Shown here: positions 1 through 7,470 of the stretch, one piece after another
How the letters are laid out: each line of letters begins with the position of its first letter
How positions within the stretch are numbered: the first letter of the stretch is position 1
Source of the DNA: CAIRTT01 sp046075665
GTDB lineage: Bacteria > Armatimonadota > Armatimonadia > Armatimonadales > Armatimonadaceae
Assembly (NCBI GenBank): GCA_046075665.1
Contig: JBJTQN010000369.1
Location: 1 to 14,005, forward strand
Direction: 5' to 3'
DNA length: 14,005 nucleotides
Notes under the pieces: generated by a model
What the model was told of the DNA's origin: nothing
What the model saw: the letters and a program-made list of their open reading frames with translations, nothing else
The model's database searches: none
Position numbers and translations under genes: made by a program

Positions 1-73
1 GATGTTCCCTTGGCATCACTGGAGAGCCATGCAACCTGAAGGACATCCTGCTGTGTAAGCTGTGTTGGCGGCT

Positions 74-478
74 TCACTTCCGCTTAGTTCCATTATTTGC
101 AAACGGATCAGCGTCCGCTGGGGCAGGTGCGACTTCCAATCCATTCATAAACCGTTTGTCAGTCGAATGTAAGTAGGGCAGTTCAGGTTGTATCGGCTGC
201 GGAGTATTAGCTACCGATTGGTCCAAAACAACTGCATCCAGTACTGGCGGAGCCACCGCAGGTTTGGGTGTCATCAAAGCAATTATCAGCGTTAACTGAA
301 CGGCTACTAATGTCGTAACGAAGGATGCAACTGTGACATTAAGACCCTTTGTTCTGACCCGATTCACCCTCCAAGATTGATTCGGCATTTCAACCTCTTC
401 ATGCAACTGAACCCTGTTTTCAAAACCCTCAAACGCAGATTGGGATTCCGGGTTGGATGTCTGGTGCTTTTGTGCCAT
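74..478 (-). CDS. Small single-pass membrane protein, unknown function
   Basis: No family is recognised in this 134-aa protein. Residues 1-44 are polar and end in a basic stretch (R37, R40, R42, K44). Residues about 46-69 form one long hydrophobic segment. The remaining 65 residues are rich in proline and alanine and end in a basic tail. By the positive-inside rule the N-terminus would be cytoplasmic and the proline-rich tail outside the membrane; this topology is inferred. There is no cleavable signal peptide because the hydrophobic segment lies too far from the start. The gene is divergent from the tubulin-like gene at 516 with only 37 nt between the start codons, so the two could share control. 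A TAAGAT box at 491-496 (minus strand) lies 12 nt before the ATG, and no strong Shine-Dalgarno site is visible. Positions 1-73, downstream of its stop, show no assignable gene or terminator. Confidence 0.6.
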   Translation of the reverse strand: MAQKHQTSNPESQSAFEGFENRVQLHEEVEMPNQSWRVNRVRTKGLNVTVASFVTTLVAVQLTLIIALMTPKPAVAPPVLDAVVLDQSVANTPQPIQPELPYLHSTDKRFMNGLEVAPAPADADPFANNGTKRK

Positions 479-503
479 CTCTGTGGATGTATCTTACCAG
501 CGA

Positions 504-515
504 TAGAATCCGGTT
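504..515 (+). promoter_or_regulatory. Candidate -10 box for leaderless start of the tubulin-like gene
   Basis: TAGAAT at 504-509 matches five of six bases of the -10 consensus and is followed by exactly 6 nt before the ATG at 516. Transcription would then begin at or next to the start codon. No Shine-Dalgarno sequence lies upstream of the ATG, which fits leaderless translation. No good -35 hexamer is seen at 16-18 nt spacing. Confidence 0.35.
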
Positions 516-3500
516 ATGGCACGTGAAAATAGCACTAGTGGAGCTGTCAGGGCTGATGATCGGCGACTCCGGGGTATTTCCCGGTCCTTGCTAATCGCTG
601 TAGGTGGCACAGGGCATCGGGTACTTCTGGACATCCGCCAACGGATGATTCAAAAGTACGGATCGACGGATCATGTTCCCATCGTTTCGTATCTTCTCCT
701 GGATACGGATGAAGCAATTTTTACATCCAACCCGAACTTTTCAGAAGCAGCTAACCTTCCCAGTGCTGACAAAATACACACATCAGTGCACGGTGTTGAT
801 CAGCTGCGCCAAAACCTGCATCAATACCCGCATCTCCGCGATTGGCTGGACCCACGGACGCTTAGCGGAGACATCGCGCAGGGCGCAGGGGCGGTCCGTG
901 CACGTGGCAGGCTAGCATACTTCTGGAATTACGAGAAGATATCCCGCCGAATCGAAGAAAAGTACACAGAAATCACTAAGGATGCGAGCAAGGCTGCAGC
1001 GATGCGCCGTGGTCTGCAAGTATCCGAAGGTGTAACGGTTTACATTGTCGGCAGTCTGCTTGGCGGCACGGGCTCGGGGATGTTCCTCGACCTCGCGTAC
1101 ACCGTACGACAGCTTTTGAAGAGCCAACCGATGTTACAGGTAGTCGGGATTTTTACCGTGCCTCCGCACACGGCTGCAGCAGCAGTTGACAACCGTCCCA
1201 ATGCCTATGCCAGTTTGCTGGAACTGAACCACTATTCCGATGTAAACACGGAATTCTCAGCGCAGTATCGTCCGGATCAACCCGGTATTGTTAGCGTCGA
1301 TCCGCCGTTCCGCTATACCTACCTTGTTGACACCAGCTCTCCCAGAGCCAATCTGGGAACGGTTGACAAGCTCGTCGAAATGATTGGACATTCGGTGTTT
1401 TTGGACCTGACGAGTGAGTTTCAGCGTCAGAAGAAGTCTAACCGGGATAACTTTGATCAGTTCCTAACGCAGCCGGATGAGTTAGGGTGCCCGCAAAACT
1501 TTATGACGATGGGACTCTCTGCCATTCACTTTCCGCGTGAGAAGGTATTGGAAGCATGTGTAAATCGGCTTGCCGGGCACATCGTTCGCCGATGGACACA
1601 GCCGCTCGACCGTATAGGGAACATCGGTGGCTTTACCGATGAAGAGATGCGGCGGTTGGGACTTACGATTGATTCGCTGGAGCAGCAGCTCCTTGCCGCA
1701 GGTCCCGATACGGGAGAGTCCCTTCGCGACCGCGCGGTGGGATATTGGACAAGTGCACATCAGCAATACCAACTAAACTACCCAGGCCACGGCCGGGTCG
1801 TGGATTTCCTCGGAGTCCGTCAGCGAGACCTTGAGGCGCGGTACGTCGACACGGATCCGAATCCAGACCCAACGGCAAAGCAGCGTGCGAATCTCGGTGA
1901 TGACACGTATCAAATGCAGCAAAATATCCGGGATGTCCTTGCTGCGAAGGAAGTTGCACTCCGGAATTTTATGGCAGAGTGTATCAACCATCCACACCGA
2001 CGGCATGGAGTAGCCCGAAGCTTTCTGGAGCATGTGAACGAACGCTTCCGGCATGGGGTTGTGGAGTGGACCCGCCGGCGTGAGCAGATGCAGGTTGAGC
2101 TACCAGAAGCGGCATCGATGCGCGACCAGCAGCTTGGACAGATAACAGAATTTGCCCGTGACCCTGCGCTGATGTTGATTCCCGGTGCAAAGCGTAAGGA
2201 AATTGATGAGCGCGTAGATGCCTACCTGTCTCATGCGCGTCGCTGGGCAGCGACATTCTTGGAGATGCGCGCTGCTGATCACGGTATCTATCTTTTGATT
2301 CGGCTGCAGGAAACCGTGGAGGCGTTGAAAGCGGAACTGGATGCTTATATCGAGCTTATGCGCTCCCTCGAAGGGCAGTTTGTCAAAGCTGAGCAGAATG
2401 CGATGGACGCGCCTGTTGATGTAAACGGCTTGGTGATATTCCAGCCAGGGCGCCGAGTCGAACACGAGGATGGCATAGTTACCTTTGAAGGTGGCGATAT
2501 CGATGCACGTTTTGCAGCGTATGTTGGCGATGCATCCGATGCTAACAATGCAGCTGTCTCAGCAGCAGCTGCTAGGGCCCTAGATGCCTTGGGAGCAGGG
2601 GGCAGTATCTACAATATTCGCTCAGCAGATATCACCCGGCTCCGCGTCACATTACAGACTGAGTGCCGGCGTGTATTCACTGCGGTAGGTGATGAAGCGG
2701 TTTTGGACAAGCTGTTCGAGCGCTTTGGCGCAACTCCGGACAGGGCAATCGAAGAAATGCGCCGCCTGCATGGCCTTTCGCAGCCATTCCTTCACATCAA
2801 GGAAAATGCTCCAGGATATGTCCATCACGCAAACAAAGAGCAGACGATTATTGGCGTGATGAATGGTTCTGATCCACGATCCGAAGCAGAGCACCAATTT
2901 CATGAGCTGCTTAAAAAGAGTGCTCAGGGTATCCGAGATGGCCAGATCACCAACTCAGCAGAACCGCATCAGGTTCTCTTCCTACGAGAGCGGGCGGCAT
3001 TCCCGCTGCGGCTTCTTGAGGGGCTGGAATCGTACCGCTATGCATATGAACAGGTAAAGCTCCAAGGGGCAAGCGCAAATCCGATGCATACCCGCCGTGA
3101 TGTACGTGAGTGGAATCGTATCGCACCGCCGAGTTCGGAAGATCAGTGGGCCACCTGGTCTACGTTTGTGCTTGCCTGGGCACTCGGTATTGTGTCAGAG
3201 ATTTCCGAGAAGATTTACACCGCCATCGGACAATCAGAGAAAATTCGGTTTGTTGCGGATTATCAGGACCAGTTCGGGATGGCACGACAAGATCCTTTGG
3301 GCGGTTTTGATACAGTGCCGCAAGGAGCCGCAAGTCTGCAGGCGGAGCTGGTAGAGCAGGTCAGTGCACGGCGTGTTCCACTGGACGCCCGTTCGCTGGT
3401 CTTAGGGCTCTGTGATGACCATGCCCTCATGTCGCATTTATCCAGAGCGGTCGAACAGCGTATCAACGCGGATGGTAGCCAGGAAGTCGGATACACGCTT

Positions 3501-3809
3501 CGTGAGTTTGCCAATGTGTCCGCATCTCGCTTGCCACGGCCACTTGTCCGGCCGCTTCAGGAAGCCATCACTGGCGCTCTGGAGAAAGTTCAGTTCAATC
3601 CGAACCTGCCACGGACTTCTGTAAAGGCTCCGGTGAAGGCGAGCGAAATCGAAGGTTCGGCTGTAACACCGACTTCGGCATTTCAACCATCCGGTGGAGA
3701 CTTGGACCTCACCGCGCGATTGCAGCGGTTAAAGTCTCTACGGGATGCTGACCTGATCACCGAAGATGAGTTTCAGGCGCAGCGACAACGTATTTTGGCT
3801 GAGCTTTGA
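516..3809 (+). CDS. Large tubulin/FtsZ-like protein with C-terminal SHOCT-type module
   Basis: This 1097-aa protein has the hallmarks of the bacterial tubulin-like (Tubulin_2) family. It has a nucleotide-binding N-terminal loop, VGGTGH at residues 29-34. It also has the tubulin/FtsZ signature loop GGTGSG at 183-188, followed by a hydrophobic helix, plus the family-typical stretches AQGAGAVR (121-128) and NAYASLLEL (229-237). A GTP-binding fold is therefore likely for about the first 350 residues. GTP binding and polymerisation are inferred, not shown. The long middle (about 350-1000) is mostly helical-looking and unassigned. The last 35 residues (LxxLKSLRDADLITEDEF pattern) look like a SHOCT module, a short C-terminal domain found on unrelated bacterial proteins. 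At nearly 1100 residues it is about three times the size of FtsZ, and no transmembrane segment is visible. It is the first gene of a tight run with the SUKH-like gene and aroE. Related bacterial tubulin-like families have been linked to membrane remodelling, but no role can be assigned here. Confidence 0.85.
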   Translation: MARENSTSGAVRADDRRLRGISRSLLIAVGGTGHRVLLDIRQRMIQKYGSTDHVPIVSYLLLDTDEAIFTSNPNFSEAANLPSADKIHTSVHGVDQLRQNLHQYPHLRDWLDPRTLSGDIAQGAGAVRARGRLAYFWNYEKISRRIEEKYTEITKDASKAAAMRRGLQVSEGVTVYIVGSLLGGTGSGMFLDLAYTVRQLLKSQPMLQVVGIFTVPPHTAAAAVDNRPNAYASLLELNHYSDVNTEFSAQYRPDQPGIVSVDPPFRYTYLVDTSSPRANLGTVDKLVEMIGHSVFLDLTSEFQRQKKSNRDNFDQFLTQPDELGCPQNFMTMGLSAIHFPREKVLEACVNRLAGHIVRRWTQPLDRIGNIGGFTDEEMRRLGLTIDSLEQQLLAAGPDTGESLRDRAVGYWTSAHQQYQLNYPGHGRVVDFLGVRQRDLEARYVDTDPNPDPTAKQRANLGDDTYQMQQNIRDVLAAKEVALRNFMAECINHPHRRHGVARSFLEHVNERFRHGVVEWTRRREQMQVELPEAASMRDQQLGQITEFARDPALMLIPGAKRKEIDERVDAYLSHARRWAATFLEMRAADHGIYLLIRLQETVEALKAELDAYIELMRSLEGQFVKAEQNAMDAPVDVNGLVIFQPGRRVEHEDGIVTFEGGDIDARFAAYVGDASDANNAAVSAAAARALDALGAGGSIYNIRSADITRLRVTLQTECRRVFTAVGDEAVLDKLFERFGATPDRAIEEMRRLHGLSQPFLHIKENAPGYVHHANKEQTIIGVMNGSDPRSEAEHQFHELLKKSAQGIRDGQITNSAEPHQVLFLRERAAFPLRLLEGLESYRYAYEQVKLQGASANPMHTRRDVREWNRIAPPSSEDQWATWSTFVLAWALGIVSEISEKIYTAIGQSEKIRFVADYQDQFGMARQDPLGGFDTVPQGAASLQAELVEQVSARRVPLDARSLVLGLCDDHALMSHLSRAVEQRINADGSQEVGYTLREFANVSASRLPRPLVRPLQEAITGALEKVQFNPNLPRTSVKAPVKASEIEGSAVTPTSAFQPSGGDLDLTARLQRLKSLRDADLITEDEFQAQRQRILAEL

Positions 3810-4270
3810 TGCCACATTGGTCAGAAATTAACCCGGAGGGGCCAGTTTCGCAGGATAACTTTCTGCGGTTTGAGGCTGTCGCCGGCTTTGGAGTACCCGA
3901 TGTTCTACGGGAACATCTCGAGGTGGTGAACGGGGGGTATGCCGACCCAGCTGGCTATGTGATTCAGCATCCGGATGGTCGCATCGATGTCCATCAGGTC
4001 GATTGCTTTTTGGCATTGCACAGTAATCACTGGGATGGCGAGCTAGAGGATGCGTATCGACGTCGGCCGTTACTCGATGTCCTGGCTGAGTTACAGGATG
4101 AGTTTCCAGACGAACCAATGGTCCCTTTTGCACTGGATGCATTTGGCGGAGTTTTGGCCATTCAGATTGAGGACGGGCATGCTGGTGGTGTCGTCCTAAT
4201 TACTCCGGATGGTGCTGACCCGCAGGAGGTCTCGCCATCGCTTGCAGACTTCTTGGAGAACTTGCATTGA
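3809..4270 (+). CDS. SUKH (SMI1/KNR4)-like protein
   Basis: This 153-aa cytoplasmic protein has a SUKH-type layout. An N-terminal helix with FGVPDVLREHL leads into NGG (residues 28-43). A strand region VPFALDAFGGVLAIQI (105-120) matches the usual 'pFa-d-gGd-l-l' core. The C-terminal SLADFLENL (144-152) matches the family's last helix. SUKH proteins are best known as immunity proteins against contact-dependent or polymorphic toxins, but many genomic copies have no known toxin. No toxin gene is next to this one. The ATG overlaps the stop of the tubulin-like gene by one base (TGATG), and its own stop overlaps the aroE start, which points to translational coupling. A TTG codon directly before (3806) could also be used. 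The family call rests on motif pattern alone, so it is moderately sure. A partner or adaptor for the tubulin-like protein is one possible role. Confidence 0.65.
   Translation: MPHWSEINPEGPVSQDNFLRFEAVAGFGVPDVLREHLEVVNGGYADPAGYVIQHPDGRIDVHQVDCFLALHSNHWDGELEDAYRRRPLLDVLAELQDEFPDEPMVPFALDAFGGVLAIQIEDGHAGGVVLITPDGADPQEVSPSLADFLENLH
4255..4258 (+). promoter_or_regulatory. Shine-Dalgarno site deciding the aroE TTG start
   Basis: GGAG lies 8 nt before the TTG at 4267 and 14 nt before the alternative GTG at 4273. The normal spacing supports the TTG start, which overlaps the preceding stop codon. Confidence 0.55.
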
Positions 4271-5112
4271 TAGTGAATGGTTCGACGAATGTATTCGCGG
4301 TTTGGGGATGCCCTGTAAAGCACAGTGCAAGCCCTGCGATGCACAATGCGGCTCTGCAGGCATGTGGCATTAATGGTGTTTATGTCCCATTTGAAGTGCA
4401 ACCGGACATGCTTGGTGCAGCGGTGGCAGGGGTGCGTGCACTTGGCATCCGCGGTGTCAATGTAACGGTGCCGCATAAGGAAGCAGTCGTGCCGTTTCTC
4501 GATGCATTGACACCGGAGGCTGAAAGGCTTGGGGCAGTCAATACGCTGTTCTGGGAAGACAGCCGGCTTTGGGGTGACACAACCGATGGCCGTGGTTATA
4601 TTGCTGCGCTCGAATCAGAAGGTCTTGTCCCAGCGCCCGGTAGCACCGTTGTCGTCCTAGGTGCTGGTGGCAGTGCACGGTCCGTTGTTTCAGCATTATC
4701 TGACATACACTGCAACGTTATTGTTGCAAACCGCACGGTTTCAAAGGCTGAAGGTCTGCTCTCATTAGGGGCATCGGCTATCGGAGGCTACGACAGTATT
4801 GTTGTTCTGGAAGCACTTGCAGCTGCGACATTGGTTGTAAATACGACGACGCTTGGGATGTCTCCAAACACCGGTGTGATGCCTGACTTAGATTTAGCCA
4901 GACTCAGGCCAGAGTGCGTCGTTTCAGACTTAATTTACCGTCCTTGGCAAACGGAACTACTTTTGCAGGCAGAAGCCCGTGGCCTACGGACACAGAATGG
5001 TCTTGAGATGTTGGTTCAGCAAGGGGCTCTTTCGTTTGAGCGGTGGCTTGGAGTGTCCGCACCTGTTTATGTGATGCGCCAGGCAGTGCAGGAATCTATC
5101 CACGGTGAGTAG
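4267..5112 (+). CDS. aroE: Shikimate dehydrogenase (NADP+)
   Basis: AroE reduces 3-dehydroshikimate to shikimate with NADPH in the common aromatic amino acid pathway, in the cytoplasm. The 281-aa length is normal for the family. Substrate residues are present: HSASP with Ser20 and Ser22, catalytic Lys71 in VPHKEA, Asn92 in GAVNT and Asp107 in GDTTDG. In most family members that last motif reads GDNTDG, so Thr105 is a mild variation. The Rossmann loop GAGGSARS (132-139) and NRTVSKAE (155-162) fit NADP binding; the Arg and Lys of the second motif usually contact the 2'-phosphate. NTTTLGM (192-198) and GLEMLVQQG near the C-terminus are also family-typical. The start is TTG, chosen for its 4-nt overlap with the upstream stop and the GGAG 8 nt upstream. 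It is the third gene of the tubulin-like/SUKH run, an unusual place for aroE. Confidence 0.95.
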   Translation: MIVNGSTNVFAVWGCPVKHSASPAMHNAALQACGINGVYVPFEVQPDMLGAAVAGVRALGIRGVNVTVPHKEAVVPFLDALTPEAERLGAVNTLFWEDSRLWGDTTDGRGYIAALESEGLVPAPGSTVVVLGAGGSARSVVSALSDIHCNVIVANRTVSKAEGLLSLGASAIGGYDSIVVLEALAAATLVVNTTTLGMSPNTGVMPDLDLARLRPECVVSDLIYRPWQTELLLQAEARGLRTQNGLEMLVQQGALSFERWLGVSAPVYVMRQAVQESIHGE

Positions 5113-5185
5113 AAGTGAACATCGACGGTAACGTGTGCGTCCAAACCCGCAACGGAACATACGAACCGGTGAAAGGTCAGGCACA

Positions 5186-6019
5186 ATGAACAAATTGATG
5201 ACGACTCTCGTTGGTGCAACGGCAGTCTTATCCCTGGTCGCATTCGCTCAGAGCTCTGCTCATGCACAGCGCGGCGGTAATGGCGGCGGTAATGGCGGTT
5301 TTGGTGGCGGGTTCGGCGGTCAGCGTGGCGGCGGCATGATGCAAATGGGCCTCAGCAGCATGCCTGTTGACGTGCTCGTCAAGGGTCTCAAGCTGACGGA
5401 TGATCAGAAGACCAAGATTGACGATGTTCAAAAGAAGATTCGCGAAGCGCAGCGCGCTGCATTCGGCGGTGGAAACAACCCATTTGGTGGCGGTGCCGGT
5501 GGTGGCAATCGCCCCGATCCTGCTCAGCTGCAGGAAATGATGGCGAAGATGCAGGAAGAGCGCAAGAAGAATGACGCTCAGGTCGAGGCTATCCTTACGG
5601 ATGACCAAAAGAAGGCCCTCCCAGCATTCCTCAAGGATGTTCAGGCATTCCAGTCTGCACAGCTGCCTCTCGCTATGATTAGTGATCTTAAGCTCACCGA
5701 AGATCAGAAGACAAAGATTGCAGCGGTTGTAAAGCAAGTCCAGACCATCTCCCTAGAGAAGATGCAGGAAGCACGCGACAATCAGGATTTCCAGGCAATC
5801 CGCGAGATCATGACCCAGACGCAAACTGCACTCAAGGACAAGACCCGTGCACTCCTCACCACTGATCAAAAAGCTATGGTCGAGAAGTACGAGAAGGAAA
5901 ATCCTAACCAGGGCTTCGGCGGCTTCGGTCGTGGTGGCCGTGGCGGCCGCGGTGGTAACGGTGGTGGAAATCCACCTCCAACACAAAACGGTAACGGAGC
6001 GCCACCTCCTCGCTTCTAA
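5186..6019 (+). CDS. Exported glycine-rich protein with four LTxxQ-type repeats
   Basis: This 277-aa protein begins with a clear Sec signal peptide, with predicted cleavage after Ala27 (SSAHA before Gln28). Glycine/asparagine-rich segments follow (29-50 and 93-109). Four copies of a short motif come next: LKLTDDQK (68-75), ILTDDQK (136-142), LKLTEDQK (168-175) and LLTTDQK (223-229). Each is followed by a charged, probably coiled helix. The LTxxQ motif is the hallmark of the Spy/CpxP-type periplasmic family and of many secreted proteins in Planctomycetota and Armatimonadota. The tail (243-277) is rich in Gly, Arg and Pro. The layout suggests an internal duplication of a two-motif unit. The protein is probably periplasmic or outer-envelope, with a chaperone- or stress-like role inferred only from the motif. 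The ATG at 5186 is preferred over an in-frame GTG at 5135 because it places the signal peptide at the N-terminus and has AAAGG at 5172-5176. It lies 73 nt after aroE and may be cotranscribed. Confidence 0.85.
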   Translation: MNKLMTTLVGATAVLSLVAFAQSSAHAQRGGNGGGNGGFGGGFGGQRGGGMMQMGLSSMPVDVLVKGLKLTDDQKTKIDDVQKKIREAQRAAFGGGNNPFGGGAGGGNRPDPAQLQEMMAKMQEERKKNDAQVEAILTDDQKKALPAFLKDVQAFQSAQLPLAMISDLKLTEDQKTKIAAVVKQVQTISLEKMQEARDNQDFQAIREIMTQTQTALKDKTRALLTTDQKAMVEKYEKENPNQGFGGFGRGGRGGRGGNGGGNPPPTQNGNGAPPPRF

Positions 6020-6040
6020 GTTCTCGAAAATTTACGGAGA

Positions 6041-6073
6041 GTGCCTGCGGCAATATGTTGCAGGTACTTTTTT
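6041..6073 (+). terminator. Rho-independent terminator after the LTxxQ protein gene
   Basis: An 8-bp stem pairs GTGCCTGC (6041-6048) with GCAGGTAC (6060-6067), with one G-T wobble and an 11-nt loop. Six T residues follow at 6068-6073. It lies 21 nt after the stop at 6019 and probably ends the operon that starts at 516. Confidence 0.85.
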
Positions 6074-6268
6074 GTTTAAGTCTCACATCCATAATTGCCC
6101 TATGACGGCTTCGCTCGACGCGGGGATCTAGATTGCGCTCAACTGCACCAGTCTAGTGATACTTACACTCGGAAACGTACACCTCGTCGCCGTTTAGTTG
6201 GTGCAAAATACAAGGATTCTTTGCTGTCATTCTGACCATCGTGGGGGATACTGAGGAAACGTAGATTG
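6074..6268. other. Intergenic stretch with weak structure only
   Basis: No gene is visible in this gap. It contains a possible hairpin (6128-6135 with 6149-6156, 8 bp including one wobble). A 7-nt inverted pair, TGCACCA (6144-6150) and TGGTGCA (6199-6205), would compete with the hairpin. A GATACT box (6247-6252) with CTGTCA 17 nt upstream (6224-6229) could be the promoter of the class V aminotransferase gene. All of these are weak signals. Confidence 0.3.
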
Positions 6269-7465
6269 ATGAGGCTGACGATGGTTCTTGACAAAGAGGT
6301 AAGTGAGTTTAGGGCTCAGGTCGGTGCGTTCTCGATGTTACAGGTGAATGCGGGAACAAAGGGGATTTGTCACCCGAAGACCACGAAAGCACTTCTCGAC
6401 TGGACACGACGCGTCGAAGATGGTGGCTACGAAGGCTACGTTGCAGCGCAAGGTGCTGCGTTGACGGCACGTGACCGCCTTGCGTCGTTCTGTAATGCGA
6501 AACCGACCGAGATAGCCTTTACAGGAAATGCGACGGTCTCTCTAAATATTGCGATGGACCTTCCCTGGCACCGCTGGGATGCCCCCGTGGATGTTCTGAT
6601 ATCAGACCATGAATATCCTGCGACAGATATGGTCTTCGGCTACCTCCAGCAACGGGGCAAAATTCGAATCGTACGGTATGGCTTGTCAACTGATACCGAC
6701 ACACTCATTGCAAACCTTGACACGGCCAAAACGCCTAATACTAGAGTTATGGTTCTGTCGCATGTGTGTTGCAACACTGGCAAAAAAACGGATGTCACCG
6801 CTGCAAGTGCATGGGCACGCGCCAATGGGGTGATGTCGTACATTGATGGGGCACAGGCGCTTGGCCAAATACCGGTTGACCTGTCGACTATAGGATGTGA
6901 TTTGTACATCACCAATGGGCACAAGTGGTTAGGTGGACCAAACGGTGTTGGCTTGCTTTATGTCCGGGATGGTTTTGAAGATGAGATGTGGCCGGTACAC
7001 GTTGGCCACGGGATGATGCCCTTTACCCCTGACAACGAGTATCAAGGGGAACCCGTTTTTGCTCCGGGAGCACATCGCTTTGAGCTGATGGCAACCCGCC
7101 CGGCACAGACATTCGCCACAATGCACGCCGCACTCGATGTCATTACGGAACTGGGCCTCGAACAGATTCGTGAGCGACAGGAACACCTAGCTAATCACAT
7201 CAAGCAACGGGTGCTCGACCAACCTGATCGCTTTGAGCTTATCTCGCCGCTTGGATTTGTTGACTCTAGTGCGCTGGTCAGTATTCGTATCAAGGGTGTC
7301 TCAGGAGCAGACATCAATGATTTCGCAGGTAAGGTGCTTGCCGAGAAGCGGGCTTTCCTGCGCCCAGTACCTGAGTTCGATGCACTGCGCATTTCTGCTG
7401 CGTACTACAACATCCCGGATGACTATGAACGCCTCTGGGACCTACTAAAAGAACTGGAGGGTTAA
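6269..7465 (+). CDS. Class V aminotransferase-fold PLP enzyme, isopenicillin-N-epimerase-like
   Basis: This 398-aa protein is a fold-type I PLP enzyme of the class V group. Visible signatures are DHEYPA (113-118), SHVCCNTG (164-171), the cofactor aspartate in YIDGAQALG (191-199), and NGHKWLGGP (216-224), whose Lys219 should form the Schiff base with PLP. Near the C-terminus, LRISAAYYN (373-381) holds the usual substrate-carboxylate arginine (Arg374). The group includes cysteine desulfurases, isopenicillin N epimerase and kynureninase. The desulfurase active-site loop with its cysteine (RxGxHC) is absent, replaced by FLRPVPEFDALR, so a desulfurase role is unlikely and the epimerase-like branch fits better. 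The substrate cannot be named. The ATG at 6269 is used; a TTG directly before it (6266) sits at better spacing from GAGGA (6253-6257). It is followed after 5 nt by the GYF_2/LOR gene, so the two are likely an operon. Confidence 0.88.
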   Translation: MRLTMVLDKEVSEFRAQVGAFSMLQVNAGTKGICHPKTTKALLDWTRRVEDGGYEGYVAAQGAALTARDRLASFCNAKPTEIAFTGNATVSLNIAMDLPWHRWDAPVDVLISDHEYPATDMVFGYLQQRGKIRIVRYGLSTDTDTLIANLDTAKTPNTRVMVLSHVCCNTGKKTDVTAASAWARANGVMSYIDGAQALGQIPVDLSTIGCDLYITNGHKWLGGPNGVGLLYVRDGFEDEMWPVHVGHGMMPFTPDNEYQGEPVFAPGAHRFELMATRPAQTFATMHAALDVITELGLEQIRERQEHLANHIKQRVLDQPDRFELISPLGFVDSSALVSIRIKGVSGADINDFAGKVLAEKRAFLRPVPEFDALRISAAYYNIPDDYERLWDLLKELEG

Positions 7466-7470
7466 CGGAT

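Noticed and set aside
1..73. Short open stretches on both strands at the left edge, such as a + frame ending at TAA 57-59
   Set aside because: Too short to show a family or codon pattern; any gene tail here cannot be told from chance.
1663..2256. Several minus-strand ORFs of 90-120 codons inside the tubulin-like gene
   Set aside because: They lie wholly within a well-supported coding frame, have no ribosome sites or recognisable domains, and look like shadows.
3806..5112. Toxin-immunity locus built around the SUKH-like gene
   Set aside because: No toxin-like gene or polymorphic toxin tail is near; neighbours are a tubulin-like gene and aroE.
5228..5737. 169-codon minus-strand ORF opposite the LTxxQ gene
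   Set aside because: It arises from the repetitive glycine- and lysine-rich codons of the real gene; the protein shows no domain, and the + frame has a signal peptide and motifs.
6114..6131. Tiny 9-codon ORF start region and GC-rich inverted bases in the 6100-6131 gap
   Set aside because: No ribosome site, and the pairing is too short to support an RNA gene.
6269..7465. Cysteine desulfurase (SufS/NifS)
   Set aside because: The conserved C-terminal active-site cysteine loop is missing and replaced by FLRPVPEF.
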